A stretch of DNA of 64,000 bases from contig CAXXSS010000001.1 of the NCBI GenBank assembly GCA_963676865.2, positions 186,001 to 250,000 on the forward strand. Direction: 5' to 3'. Below, piece by piece: positions 24,358 through 34,500 of the stretch; the stretch's first letter is position 1, and each line of letters starts with the position of its first letter. The position numbers and the translations under genes are program-made. The DNA comes from JAAYUD01 sp963676865 (GTDB lineage: Bacteria; Bacteroidota; Bacteroidia; Bacteroidales; Bacteroidaceae). The notes under the pieces were generated by a model. The model did not search any database and had not been told where the DNA came from. It saw only the letters and a program-made list of their open reading frames with translations.

Positions 24358-24387
24358 GTATACTACATATATGGAAATGTAGTATAC
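24358..24387. promoter_or_regulatory. 11-bp inverted repeat upstream of cusA (possible operator or attenuator)
   Basis: GTATACTACAT (24358-24368) and ATGTAGTATAC (24377-24387) are perfect inverted repeats with an 8-nt spacer, in the 150-bp gap before cusA. No T-run follows, so a protein-binding operator or an mRNA hairpin is more likely than a terminator. Confidence 0.45.
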
Positions 24388-24462
24388 TTGTATCTATTTG
24401 CAAAATAGACTTTGTATAAATACTTTTCGGCGTTTACTACAAAGCCATTAATAAAGAACAAT

Positions 24463-27400
24463 ATGCTTCAAAAAATCATTAAATACTTTCTACAAAATAG
24501 AATTGTTACAGCTATACTACTTATTGTCATCATAATAGGCGGACTAGCTACTGCACCCTTTAATTGGCAGAATTCTCTACTACCACGCAATCCAGTATCA
24601 GTAGATGCAATTCCTGATGTAGGAGATAATCAACAAATCGTTGCAACAGAATGGATGGGACGTTCTCCAAAAGATATTCAAGAGCAGATTACCTATCCTC
24701 TGACCACAGCCCTACTAGGCATGCCAGGCGTGAAAACCATTCGCAGTACCTCTATGTTCGGAATGTCTTTTATTTATATTATTTTTAAAGACAATATAGA
24801 ATTTTATTGGAGTCGTTCACGTATTTTAGAAAAGCTAAATTCACTGCCAGCCGGTATACTTCCAGAAGGAGTAAAACCTGCTTTGGGACCTGATGCTACC
24901 GCATTAGGTCAAATATATTGGTATACATTGGAAGGTCGAGATCCACGAACAAACAAGCCTATCGGAGGATGGGACCCACAAGAATTGCGCACAATTCAAG
25001 ATTATTATGTAAAATATGGATTAAGTGCTGCCGAAGGAGTGTCTGAAGTCGCATCAGTAGGTGGATTTGTAAAAGAATACCAAATAGACGTCAATCCTGA
25101 AGCACTCCGTTCATACAAGATCTCTGTAATGGACGTAATGGATGCCATCAAGAAAAGTAACATTGACATAGGAGCAGGGACAATAGAAATCAACAAAGTG
25201 GAATACCTGATACGTGGATTAGGATATATCAAAAACATAACAGATTTAGAAAACTCTGCTATCACTTCAAGGAATGGAGTTCCTATTAGAATCAAAGATA
25301 TAGCGACTGTAACTTTTGGACCGGGAGATCGCCGTGGTGGTCTGGACAAAGAAGGAGTAGAGGCCGTAGGTGGGGTTATAGTTGCTAGATATGGCTCTAA
25401 CCCTATGGACGTAATCAATAACGTAAAGTCTAAAATAAAAGAACTGAAAGCAGGAATGCCTCAAAAAAAACTTGCAAACGGAACGATATCAAAAGTTACG
25501 GTCGTTCCATTCTACGACCGTACACAATTGATAAAAGAAACAGTTGGTACATTAAAAAGTGCTTTAAGCCATGAGATACTGATCTGCATCATTGTTGTTA
25601 TCGTATTGGTTTTAAATCTTCGGGCTTCAGCCGTCATTGCAGGAATGCTTCCTTTGTCAGTGCTATGCACCTTCATTATTATGAAACTAACAGGTGTAGA
25701 AGCGAATATAGTAGCGCTATCTGGCATTGCAATTGCCATCGGGGTGATGGTCGATGTAGGAGTTGTTTTCATGGAAAATGTCGTCAAACACCTACCGTCA
25801 AAGATTGATAAATCGACTATAAGAAAAAAAGAGCTAGAACAAATTATTTATGAAGCGGTATGTGAAGTATCCGGAGCAATCAGTACAGCTATGCTTACTA
25901 CTATCATTAGCTTCTTACCCGTCTTTGCTATGCAAGCGCAAGAAGGAAAGATGTTTCATCCGTTGGCATTTACTAAAACATTTGCGCTAGCCTCATCTTT
26001 CCTCTTAGGACTTATCATCCTCCCCACACTAGCTTATTGGATCTTTTCGTGGAAAATACCACTGCAAAAAATCAGCAAATCTGTAAACGCAGTACTCATA
26101 ATAAGTGGTACAGTTTTATTATTTTTGTACGGATCCATTATTGCTATAGCTTTAATTCTCATAGGAAGCAATAATTTATTCGCTGATAAATGGGGAAAAG
26201 ACAAAGAAAGCTATCCGAACCGTATCAATATTGGTATTACGATTCTGACGGCCATATACCTACTATCTTCCGAATGGCTGCCCTTAGGGCCACAAAATGG
26301 AATAATACTTAATATACTATTTGTAACTATTATCGTTGCTATTATCCTTTCAGTACTGTGGGCTTTAGTGATATATTACGAAAAAATACTACGTTGGTGC
26401 CTTGTCCATCGGTGGAAATTTATGATGATACCAATATTTACATTGTTATCAGGATTAATTATCTGGCAAGGATTCGACAAAATATTCGGATTTATTCCAT
26501 CTCCAATACGGAAGACATCGGTAGTCGAAAAAATGGCATCTGCTCTTCCCGGAATAGGCAAAGAATTTATGCCCAGTCTAGACGAAGGTTCGTACTTACT
26601 GATGCCTACAAGTATGCCTAACTCCGGAATCGAACAAAATAAAGAGTACATTAGTATATTGGATAGACGAATAAAAAATATTCCAGAAATAGAATCGGCC
26701 GTAGGTAAATGGGGAAGAGCCAATTCGGCACTAGACCCTGCACCTACCCAAATGTTTGAAACAATAATTAATTATCGGCCTGAATACACGCTCGATAAAG
26801 ATGGAGAAAGAGCAAAATTCAAGACCGATAGACATGGACGCTTTATATTAAGAGGTGGAACAATATATGATCCTACGAAATCTTTCCGAATCATCCCAAT
26901 AGATAGTTTAATTCCCAATACAAATGGAGAATATTACAGACAATGGAGACCACAAATCAAAACAAAAAATGATATATGGAACAAAATATTAAAAGCAAGC
27001 GACCTACCCGGACTGACAAGTTCTCCAAAACTTCAGCCGATAGCCACACGGATGGTTATGCTCTCGACGGGGATGCGTGCTCCAATGGGAGTGAAAATAT
27101 ACGGTCCAAATCTAGAAAGCATTGAACAAGCTGGCAATCTTATAGAAAAAGAATTAAAAAATATTCCTTCCATTTTACCATCTTCTGTATTCTACGACCG
27201 CACCACAGGCTCACCCTATCTAGAAATCCAATTAGACCGCAAGAAAATGTCAAGGTATGGTATAAAGGTAAGCGATTTACAAGAAATACTCTCATCCGCC
27301 ATTGGTGGAATGCAGTTAAGTACATCAGTGGAAGGACGTGAGCGTTTCCCTATAAGACTAAGATATACCCGAGAGCTACGTGATAATCCAGATGCATTGT

Positions 27401-28278
27401 CTGAAATACTCATACCCACTTCAGACGGTACCCAAATACCATTAGGTGAATTGGCAACACTGAAATTTGAACATGGTGCACAAATGATCTTAAGTGAAAA
27501 TGCTTTTTTAGTAGGATACGTTATTTTCGACAAAGAAAGTTCTAAAGCCGAAGTAGATGTTGTAAATCAGGCAAAGAAAATACTAAGTCATAAAATAGAG
27601 TCAGGGCAAATTGTACTTCCCAAAGGAGTTACTTATCAATTCGCGGGGAACTACGAACAAGAAGCAAGGGCTACCAATAGACTACTGATTGTAATTCCTA
27701 TCAGTTTACTTATTATTCTATTGGTATTGTATTTTCAGTTCAAATCGGTTACAGCCTCTTTCATTCATTTTTCCGGTGTTTTTGTCGCTTTTGCAGGAGG
27801 CTTCATTCTAATCTGGTTATATGGACAAGATTGGTTCCTCAATTTTAATATCGCAGGAATAAACATGCGTACCCTATTTCAAATACATACTATCAACTTA
27901 AGCGTTGCTGTCTGGGTAGGGTTCATAGCATTATTCGGTATTGCAACAGACGACGGTGTACTGATGGGTACTCTCATTCATCAATCTTTTTTGCAAAAGA
28001 ATCCGCAGACGAAAGAAAGTATTCGAGAAGCGGTAGTGAAAGCAGGTCTGAAAAGAGTACGTCCAGCTGCTATGACAACAGCTGCGTCACTTATTGCACT
28101 GCTCCCAGTACTATCATCTGTAGGTAAAGGATCCGATATCATGGTTCCGATGGCGATACCGACTTTTGGCGGAATGCTAATACAAACAATGACCATGTTT
28201 GTAGTTCCAGTATTACAATGTTGGTGGCGCGAACATGCTATTAAAAGACAAATTATTACAGATAAAAATAAATCATAA
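24463..28278 (+). CDS. cusA: CusA-type heavy-metal efflux RND transporter
   Basis: The protein is 1271 residues from the ATG before LQKIIKYFLQNR; a TTG 51 bp upstream was rejected. It is the inner-membrane proton-driven pump of the HME-RND family: NPVSVDAIPDVGDNQ, then TEWMGRSPKDIQEQITYPLT, ALGPDATALGQIYWY and MVDVGVVFMENV in the fourth transmembrane region. The second repeat ends with LFGIATDDGVLMGT. It exceeds E. coli CusA (about 1047) by some 200 residues. Much of the excess is extra hydrophobic segments between about residues 545 and 690, a pattern I associate with Bacteroidota homologues. It would export Cu(I) or Ag(I) with the CusC and CusB proteins encoded downstream. Metal specificity is inferred. 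Confidence 0.9.
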   Translation: MLQKIIKYFLQNRIVTAILLIVIIIGGLATAPFNWQNSLLPRNPVSVDAIPDVGDNQQIVATEWMGRSPKDIQEQITYPLTTALLGMPGVKTIRSTSMFGMSFIYIIFKDNIEFYWSRSRILEKLNSLPAGILPEGVKPALGPDATALGQIYWYTLEGRDPRTNKPIGGWDPQELRTIQDYYVKYGLSAAEGVSEVASVGGFVKEYQIDVNPEALRSYKISVMDVMDAIKKSNIDIGAGTIEINKVEYLIRGLGYIKNITDLENSAITSRNGVPIRIKDIATVTFGPGDRRGGLDKEGVEAVGGVIVARYGSNPMDVINNVKSKIKELKAGMPQKKLANGTISKVTVVPFYDRTQLIKETVGTLKSALSHEILICIIVVIVLVLNLRASAVIAGMLPLSVLCTFIIMKLTGVEANIVALSGIAIAIGVMVDVGVVFMENVVKHLPSKIDKSTIRKKELEQIIYEAVCEVSGAISTAMLTTIISFLPVFAMQAQEGKMFHPLAFTKTFALASSFLLGLIILPTLAYWIFSWKIPLQKISKSVNAVLIISGTVLLFLYGSIIAIALILIGSNNLFADKWGKDKESYPNRINIGITILTAIYLLSSEWLPLGPQNGIILNILFVTIIVAIILSVLWALVIYYEKILRWCLVHRWKFMMIPIFTLLSGLIIWQGFDKIFGFIPSPIRKTSVVEKMASALPGIGKEFMPSLDEGSYLLMPTSMPNSGIEQNKEYISILDRRIKNIPEIESAVGKWGRANSALDPAPTQMFETIINYRPEYTLDKDGERAKFKTDRHGRFILRGGTIYDPTKSFRIIPIDSLIPNTNGEYYRQWRPQIKTKNDIWNKILKASDLPGLTSSPKLQPIATRMVMLSTGMRAPMGVKIYGPNLESIEQAGNLIEKELKNIPSILPSSVFYDRTTGSPYLEIQLDRKKMSRYGIKVSDLQEILSSAIGGMQLSTSVEGRERFPIRLRYTRELRDNPDALSEILIPTSDGTQIPLGELATLKFEHGAQMILSENAFLVGYVIFDKESSKAEVDVVNQAKKILSHKIESGQIVLPKGVTYQFAGNYEQEARATNRLLIVIPISLLIILLVLYFQFKSVTASFIHFSGVFVAFAGGFILIWLYGQDWFLNFNIAGINMRTLFQIHTINLSVAVWVGFIALFGIATDDGVLMGTLIHQSFLQKNPQTKESIREAVVKAGLKRVRPAAMTTAASLIALLPVLSSVGKGSDIMVPMAIPTFGGMLIQTMTMFVVPVLQCWWREHAIKRQIITDKNKS

Positions 28279-28298
28279 TTTATATACAAATAGACAAC

Positions 28299-29753
28299 AT
28301 GAAAAAAATATTATTCATCTTTTTTGGACTCATTCTGTCTGTTTCAATAAAAGCTCAAAAAGACAGTTTGCAATACTATATGTTGATAGCAGCAAAAAAT
28401 AATCCTGATGTATCCGCACAATATAAGACCTATTTAGCTGCAATACAAAAAATAGCTCCAGCAGGTGCTTTAAGTGATCCGGAAGTACAGTTAGGATTTT
28501 ATTTGAAACCAATGGAACTGGTGAATGGGAAACAGGTGGCGACTGTAAGTCTCATGCAAATGTTTCCATGGTTCGGTGCATTAAAAGCAGCAAAATCAGA
28601 AATGACATGGATGGCCGAAAGCTCTTATCAGAAATTTAGAGAAAGTAGTCTAAATATAATTTATCAAACTCAAGCACAATGGTATAAAATGGTTAGCATC
28701 CGTGCACAAATCCAGGCGATTCAACAAAATCTGTCCTTGCTTAAATCGTTCAAAGAGATAACGCTCTATAAATACAAATCACCGTCTAACAGTAGCAAAC
28801 CATCCACTTTTTCTTCCATAGGCGGAAATACAAGCATTACATCTCCTTCACAAGACGAAAGCATGTCAGGAATGAATCGAAACAGCTATGCACCCGCCGT
28901 ATCTAAAACAAATATGAACATGCAGGGGACATCTATGAATACGGAAATGAAAAGTAGTCCAAAGATGAGCGATCTATTACGTTTACAAACAGAAGAAGCC
29001 AATTTGCAGGAACAAATGATCAGTATAAACACCGAATATGACTTAGCCATAGAATTATTCAACATATTGCTTCATAGGAATAAGAATATACCTATTGAAG
29101 TACCAGACTCTCTAACGATGCAGCTCCTTGATACGAATCCGGACACGTGGCAAAAAATAATAGCTCAAGATCCCATGTTAGCGATGTGGAAAGCAGAAGA
29201 AGAATCGTACGAAGCCCAAAAAACGATGACAAAAAAGATGAGCTACCCAATGATCGGTATCGGCTTGCAATATATGATTAACAAGAAAAAGGATATGACA
29301 AATGTTTCAAATATGAATTCTTCAACAGACAACATGAACGGAATGAATATGGTGATGCCAATGATCAAGGTATCTCTACCTATCTTTAGAAAAAAATACA
29401 AAGCACAAATAAAAGAGGCAGAATTGATGAAACAATCGGCACAGCTAAACTATAGCAGTGAGACAGACAGACTTCAGTCACAATATCTATCTATCATACA
29501 ACGAGCAGAAGATGCCATCCGCAAAATAAAACTCTACAACAAACAAGTGGAAATTCTTCAAACGACTTTACAACTGCTATATCACGAATATACAACTGGC
29601 CAATCGTCTATGACGGATATTCTGAATACGGAGAAAGAGCTAATTAACTACAAGTTAGAGAAAGTAGAAATGCTTGGTACATACAACACTATTGTAGCCG
29701 AATATGATAAATTGACAGCAAAGAACGATTATATGAATATTAAAAGAAACTAA
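28299..29753 (+). CDS. cusC: TolC-family outer-membrane channel protein (CusC-like)
   Basis: This 484-residue protein has a signal peptide (MKKILFIFFGLILSVSIKAQ) and the two-repeat helical architecture of outer-membrane efflux proteins. Long coiled-coil stretches include MKQSAQLNYSSETDRLQSQY and the C-terminal repeat. YHEYTTGQSSMTDILNTEKE is the usual TolC-family turn near the end. A Met/Asn/Ser-rich insertion at about residues 165-225 (NMNMQGTSMNTEMKSSPKM) and another near 335-350 could bind copper or silver. It lies 20 bp after cusA and 2 bp before cusB, so it is the channel of the same pump. Confidence 0.87.
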   Translation: MKKILFIFFGLILSVSIKAQKDSLQYYMLIAAKNNPDVSAQYKTYLAAIQKIAPAGALSDPEVQLGFYLKPMELVNGKQVATVSLMQMFPWFGALKAAKSEMTWMAESSYQKFRESSLNIIYQTQAQWYKMVSIRAQIQAIQQNLSLLKSFKEITLYKYKSPSNSSKPSTFSSIGGNTSITSPSQDESMSGMNRNSYAPAVSKTNMNMQGTSMNTEMKSSPKMSDLLRLQTEEANLQEQMISINTEYDLAIELFNILLHRNKNIPIEVPDSLTMQLLDTNPDTWQKIIAQDPMLAMWKAEEESYEAQKTMTKKMSYPMIGIGLQYMINKKKDMTNVSNMNSSTDNMNGMNMVMPMIKVSLPIFRKKYKAQIKEAELMKQSAQLNYSSETDRLQSQYLSIIQRAEDAIRKIKLYNKQVEILQTTLQLLYHEYTTGQSSMTDILNTEKELINYKLEKVEMLGTYNTIVAEYDKLTAKNDYMNIKRN

Positions 29754-29755
29754 CA

Positions 29756-31018
29756 ATGAAGATTATAAAAATATTAAAAGAAAAGAGATGGCTATCTTAT
29801 ACATTTCTTTTGTCATTGGGATTTTTTGGAGGATGGGTTTTATTTCATCATCCAGTTGAGCAAAAGATAGAAACAACTCAATCACAGGCAATCCACAAAC
29901 AAATGTGGACATGTTCAATGCATCCACAAATAAAGCAAGACCACCCAGGTAAATGCCCTATTTGCAACATGGACTTGATTCCTGTAAAAGAAAGCAATAA
30001 TAGTCAAAGTGCTGCAACAGGTTCAGCAATTGTGACCTTGAGCAACGAAGCTGTTGCTTTAGCCAATATAGAGACAAGTTATGTCAACACGGGAAGTGTA
30101 AATAAAACAATCCGCTTATTTGGAAAAATCCAACCAGATGAACGACTTTTACAATCACAATCAGCTTATGTAGGAGGAAGAATAGAAAGGCTATTTATCA
30201 ATGCGGCAGGAGACGAAGTAAGAAAAGGACAAAATTTAGCAATCATTTATTCACCGGAATTATATGCTGCTGAACAAGAACTGGTAGAGGCTCTCAAAAT
30301 AAAAGATAATGAACAGCGTGGATTGTTAGTTAATGCCGCTAAAGAAAAATTACATTTATGGAACTTGACATCTGCGCAGATAGCAGCCATCATCCAAAAG
30401 AAAAGCGCTTCTCCGTATGTAGTATTAAAATCGAATACCAACGGAACGGTAATTAGTAAAGCCATCAATCAAGGAGATTACGTTAATCAAGGAGCCACAT
30501 TATTGCAAGTAGCCAATTTATCGAAGGTATGGGCCAATTTTCAGGCTTACGAAGAAGATTTGCCTTTCATCAAAAAAGATCAAGAAATTACATTTACTAT
30601 CCAAGCAATGCCAGGGAAAACATTTCATGGAAGGGTATCTTTCATAGATCGCATCATAAACTCTCAAACACGTACAACAGACATTAGAGTTGAAATGTCT
30701 AACAATAAAGGACTATTCAAACCTGAAATGCTTATTACCGGAAATCTTTCATGTAACCTTACTCGATACAAAGGTCAAATCGTCGTTCCAAAATCGGCTG
30801 TCCTTTGGACTGGAAAACGTTCTATTGTCTATGTAAAAGTAGCCCATACAGAAATTCCGACGTTTGCCATGAAAGAAGTAATATTAGGGCCCTCATTATC
30901 AGAATCGTATGTCATCTTAAACGGGTTAGTGACGGGAGACGAAGTTGTTACAAACGGAGCATTCGCTATAGACGCTAGTGCACAGCTTGATGGGAAGAAA
31001 AGTATGATGAACCGATAA
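29756..31018 (+). CDS. cusB: CusB-type periplasmic adaptor with N-terminal heavy-metal-binding domain
   Basis: The protein is 420 residues with one N-terminal membrane anchor (about 14-31). A short metal-binding module of the HMBD type follows, WTCSMHPQIKQDHPGKCPIC with NMDL, using Cys53, Cys67, Cys70 and the nearby Met/His. The rest is a membrane-fusion protein: a barrel-sandwich hybrid (AYVGGRIERLFINAAGDEV), a helical hairpin (YAAEQELVEALKIKDNEQRG) and a beta-barrel (IDRIINSQTRTTDIRVEM). It bridges CusA and CusC and hands over metal from the periplasm. The metal module is fused at the N-terminus, a common Bacteroidota arrangement. Confidence 0.9.
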   Translation: MKIIKILKEKRWLSYTFLLSLGFFGGWVLFHHPVEQKIETTQSQAIHKQMWTCSMHPQIKQDHPGKCPICNMDLIPVKESNNSQSAATGSAIVTLSNEAVALANIETSYVNTGSVNKTIRLFGKIQPDERLLQSQSAYVGGRIERLFINAAGDEVRKGQNLAIIYSPELYAAEQELVEALKIKDNEQRGLLVNAAKEKLHLWNLTSAQIAAIIQKKSASPYVVLKSNTNGTVISKAINQGDYVNQGATLLQVANLSKVWANFQAYEEDLPFIKKDQEITFTIQAMPGKTFHGRVSFIDRIINSQTRTTDIRVEMSNNKGLFKPEMLITGNLSCNLTRYKGQIVVPKSAVLWTGKRSIVYVKVAHTEIPTFAMKEVILGPSLSESYVILNGLVTGDEVVTNGAFAIDASAQLDGKKSMMNR

Positions 31019-31054
31019 ATACATTCTATTACATATATTAATTTTATAACAAAA

Positions 31055-31441
31055 ATGAAAACAACAATTTTAAAAATCGCAATCATCGCTTTAGCGATAT
31101 TTGGGACATCTTTGGTATCAGCCAAAGTAAGTGAAAACAATTTGATAATGGTTCAAATGGCTCCAGCCTCAAAAACAATTCAAACATCATTTCTTGTCAA
31201 AGGAAAATGTGAGCAATGCAAAGAGCGAATTGAGAGAGCGGCAATGAGTGTAAAGGGAGTGCTGCATGCTACATGGAATCAGAAAAGCAAAATATTGCAA
31301 TTGCACTACAATCCAAAACAAACAAGCCCTATAAAAGTACAACAAGCTATTGCAAAAGCAGGGCATGATGCAGGAAAAATAAAAGCTACAACAGCGGCTT
31401 ATCAAGCCCTACCCGATTGCTGCCACTATGATCGCAAATAA
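31055..31441 (+). CDS. Exported HMA-domain metal-binding protein
   Basis: This 128-residue protein has a signal peptide (MKTTILKIAIIALAIFGTSL, cleaved near VSAK). One heavy-metal-associated domain (about 44-110) has its metal site as KGKCEQC (Cys52, Cys55), followed by the typical ERIERAAMSVKGVLHATWN. An additional Cys pair sits at the C-terminus (PDCCHYD). Unlike cytoplasmic CopZ it is exported, so it may act like CusF, passing Cu(I)/Ag(I) to the pump. It is the last gene of the operon and is followed by a hairpin terminator. Confidence 0.82.
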   Translation: MKTTILKIAIIALAIFGTSLVSAKVSENNLIMVQMAPASKTIQTSFLVKGKCEQCKERIERAAMSVKGVLHATWNQKSKILQLHYNPKQTSPIKVQQAIAKAGHDAGKIKATTAAYQALPDCCHYDRK

Positions 31442-31487
31442 GAATCGGCAACATTCACCTCTAAGAAGCCGAATTTGATGCAATATT

Positions 31488-31521
31488 TTACCCTCGTTAC
31501 AACTATTTGCGACGAGGGTAA
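31488..31521. terminator. Terminator between the metal operon and the HTCS gene
   Basis: TTACCCTCGT (31488-31497) and ACGAGGGTAA (31512-31521) are perfectly complementary with a 14-nt loop and are followed by TTTT. It sits between convergent transcription units and may act in both directions. Confidence 0.65.
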
Positions 31522-31557
31522 TTTTCTAATAGACAACATTATTGACACATCGTCTTT

Positions 31558-34500
31558 TCATTCGACATATTGCCTAGGCGTTTTGCCAAAAGCAGCCTGA
31601 AAACATTTGGAGAAATACGAAGAATTAGAGAATCCTACCATATACATCACCTCGGCAATGGTAAATTTATGTTGTTCGAGCAGCATGGCTGCTTTCTTCA
31701 TGCGGATAGACTTGATATATTCTACAGGCGTTTGCCCAGTGAGCTGCTTCAACTTCCGATAAAGCTGCTTACTACCAATACCATATTGCTCACAAAGCGA
31801 GTTGACATTCAGATCGTAATCGCTAATACGATCTTCTATCATCCGAGTGATTTCTTGAAGGAATTTCTCATCACCCGATATGGCTTGGATTTCTTGTGGA
31901 ACGGAAAGCTGCTCTATACGCTCTTTCACTTCTTTGCGTTCGTGATTGCCAACCAACTGTCGGGCACGAAGCAGCAGCACATTGGCATCAAAAGGTTTGG
32001 ACAAGAAGATATCAATATTCATTCGAATACTATCTAACTCTGTCTGACGATCACTTTTACCCGTGAGCATAATAACAGGTATTACCGAAGTCGGAATATA
32101 TTTGCGAATTTGACGGCACATTTCGAGCCCATCCATTTCCGGCATCATCACATCCGTCACAATAAGATCGGGCAACAAGGTTTGTGCTTTTTCCAATCCT
32201 ATTTTACCATTCCGAGCCCATTCGCAACGAAACGATTTAGACAACACATCCATAATGAAAGCCCCCATTTCTTCTTCGTCTTCAACGATCAGAACCGTAG
32301 GTTGAGAAGCATCAGATGAAAGAACGAATGGAAGATCGTCATCAAACTTTTTTGAAGGAAGGCTTATCGTGACAGTAGTGCCTTTGCCTTCGACAGAAGA
32401 AATCTGAAAAGAACCCCCATGCAACTCTGTATAAGCCCTTGATAAATAAAGCCCGATACCGGTACCTAGCTTCTCGCCCGCTGTTTTGGATGACTGAAAG
32501 AAACGCTGAGAAACATAAGGTAAATCTTTTTGAGGGATACCAACACCATTATCACTCACCACAACCTGCAAAGAATCGTCACTACCAACGACCTTCATTT
32601 CTATCGTCCGGCCGCGAGGCGAATATTTAGATGCATTGCTCAAGACGTTGGCAATGGCCGATTCCATCTTCAGCATATCGATTTCCATATAAAAAGTATC
32701 TCTGTCCGAACTGAAAAGTCCTTTTTGATCTTTCTCCTTAAAACTATCTTGTACAAAGCCATCGAATATTTTCCGCACGAAACCCACATAATCTACTTTA
32801 CTCAACATGAGTGTCGCATTGGACTGGTTTTCGATGCGATCGAAGTCCAATATTTGCTGAGTCATCGAATTAAGCTTCATGGCATTACGTTCTACCGTTT
32901 CAAGCTGTTTCTTCATTCCCTCATTCTTCACTTCCAAGAGCAACCGGCTAATCGGTGCGATGATCATGCTTAAAGGTGTCTTAAAATCATGAGATACATT
33001 TGCAAAGAAATCCATCTTGAGTCTTGCCTGCTCCACTATTTGTCGTTTCTCCAAACGTTCTATATGAAGCTTGTTGCGTATACGATAGAAATTGACAATC
33101 CACAACAGGAAGCCGAGAATAATAAGCAAATAGATGGTCTTTGCCCACCAAGTAAGATACCAAGGCGGAAGAATGGCAAAAGGAATATCGAGTGCTCTAA
33201 TTCCACCATTCAACGTCCCTACACATTTGACGATTAGATGATAACTTCCGGGCTTAAGATTGTTGAAAGCTATTTGATTGGTTCCCGGAGGCAAAGTATT
33301 CCAATCCTTATCCTCCCCATCAAGTTTGAAGGCATACTTATTCTTTTCGGTCAACGAATAAGGCAAATCAGAAAAACAAAACACGATGTGATTCTCGTTG
33401 TGACTGAACTCGAGTGAAGACAAATAGCGCACACTTTGGTTTTGTTGCACAGGCATCAATGTATTGTTCACATAAATCGCGGTCAGTTGCAACCGGTGTT
33501 CCGCCCCATCTCTACAAAAGCTCTCGGGCGATGAAACGGCTATTCCATCTCTATAGCCCATGTATATGAGATTATCGACAACATTGTACCACAAGCACGT
33601 GAAGTCAATACTATCGCTACCCCGTTGTTCTACTCGCCCTGATATTTTATCTACAATCCATATTCCGTCGGTCGAGCTGATCCATATTTTGTTTTTCACT
33701 TCAGTCATCGAAAGTATTTGGCACTCGTAGTTATCGCCAAAAGAGATACGCCGTAATTGTCGACCCGCCGAAGAAAATTGAAAGACTCCACCCGGATATG
33801 CTATCCAAATATGCCCTTCACTGTCGACCAATAGCCGACTATTCTGACCAATATGATATGAATTAAGAGCCGAGAGAGTCGATACCTTCATGGTCTTCAT
33901 CTCTATTTTCTGAACGCCTATACTATTATTGTACAGCAGGGCCCATACATTTCCTGACCGATCGGGAGCTATCTGACCGATATACATTCCGGCAAGTCCA
34001 TTGCTGCGATTCAAACTGAAATCGGCTTCACAGATAGAACTGCTACGCTCCAGCTTATGTTTGTCTACAACCAAAATCCCTCCCAGGCACGTAGCTACCC
34101 ATAGCCTACCCTTCGCATCTTCAAATAGATCATAAGCCCAATTGGCGTTAAAAGAATGACTGCGATCTACCAAATTATAATGTCGCCACTGCCCGCTACT
34201 TTCGTCCAGTTGCATAATACCACCATCGGTAGCTATCCACAGTTTTTTATCTCTATCTTGATAAATACTACGGATGTGATTGTGCCGAAGAGGAAATACG
34301 TTGCTTCCCGCCCTATACCACTTCGAAAGAGCCCCGGCGCCGAGATGCGCATCCGATTGAATCAAGCCGTTGGAACCTCCCAGCCACAGCCGCGCTTTCG
34401 CATCCCGATAAATGGTATAAAATTGGTTTCCATTTCCCAATCCCGTTATCTGAGATATAGGTATAAATCGCTCTGCTACAATATTCGAAGCAATCGAGAT

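Noticed and set aside
24412..24462. 17-residue N-terminal extension of CusA from a TTG
   Set aside because: The ATG at 24463 gives the standard CusA N-terminus just before the first membrane helix.
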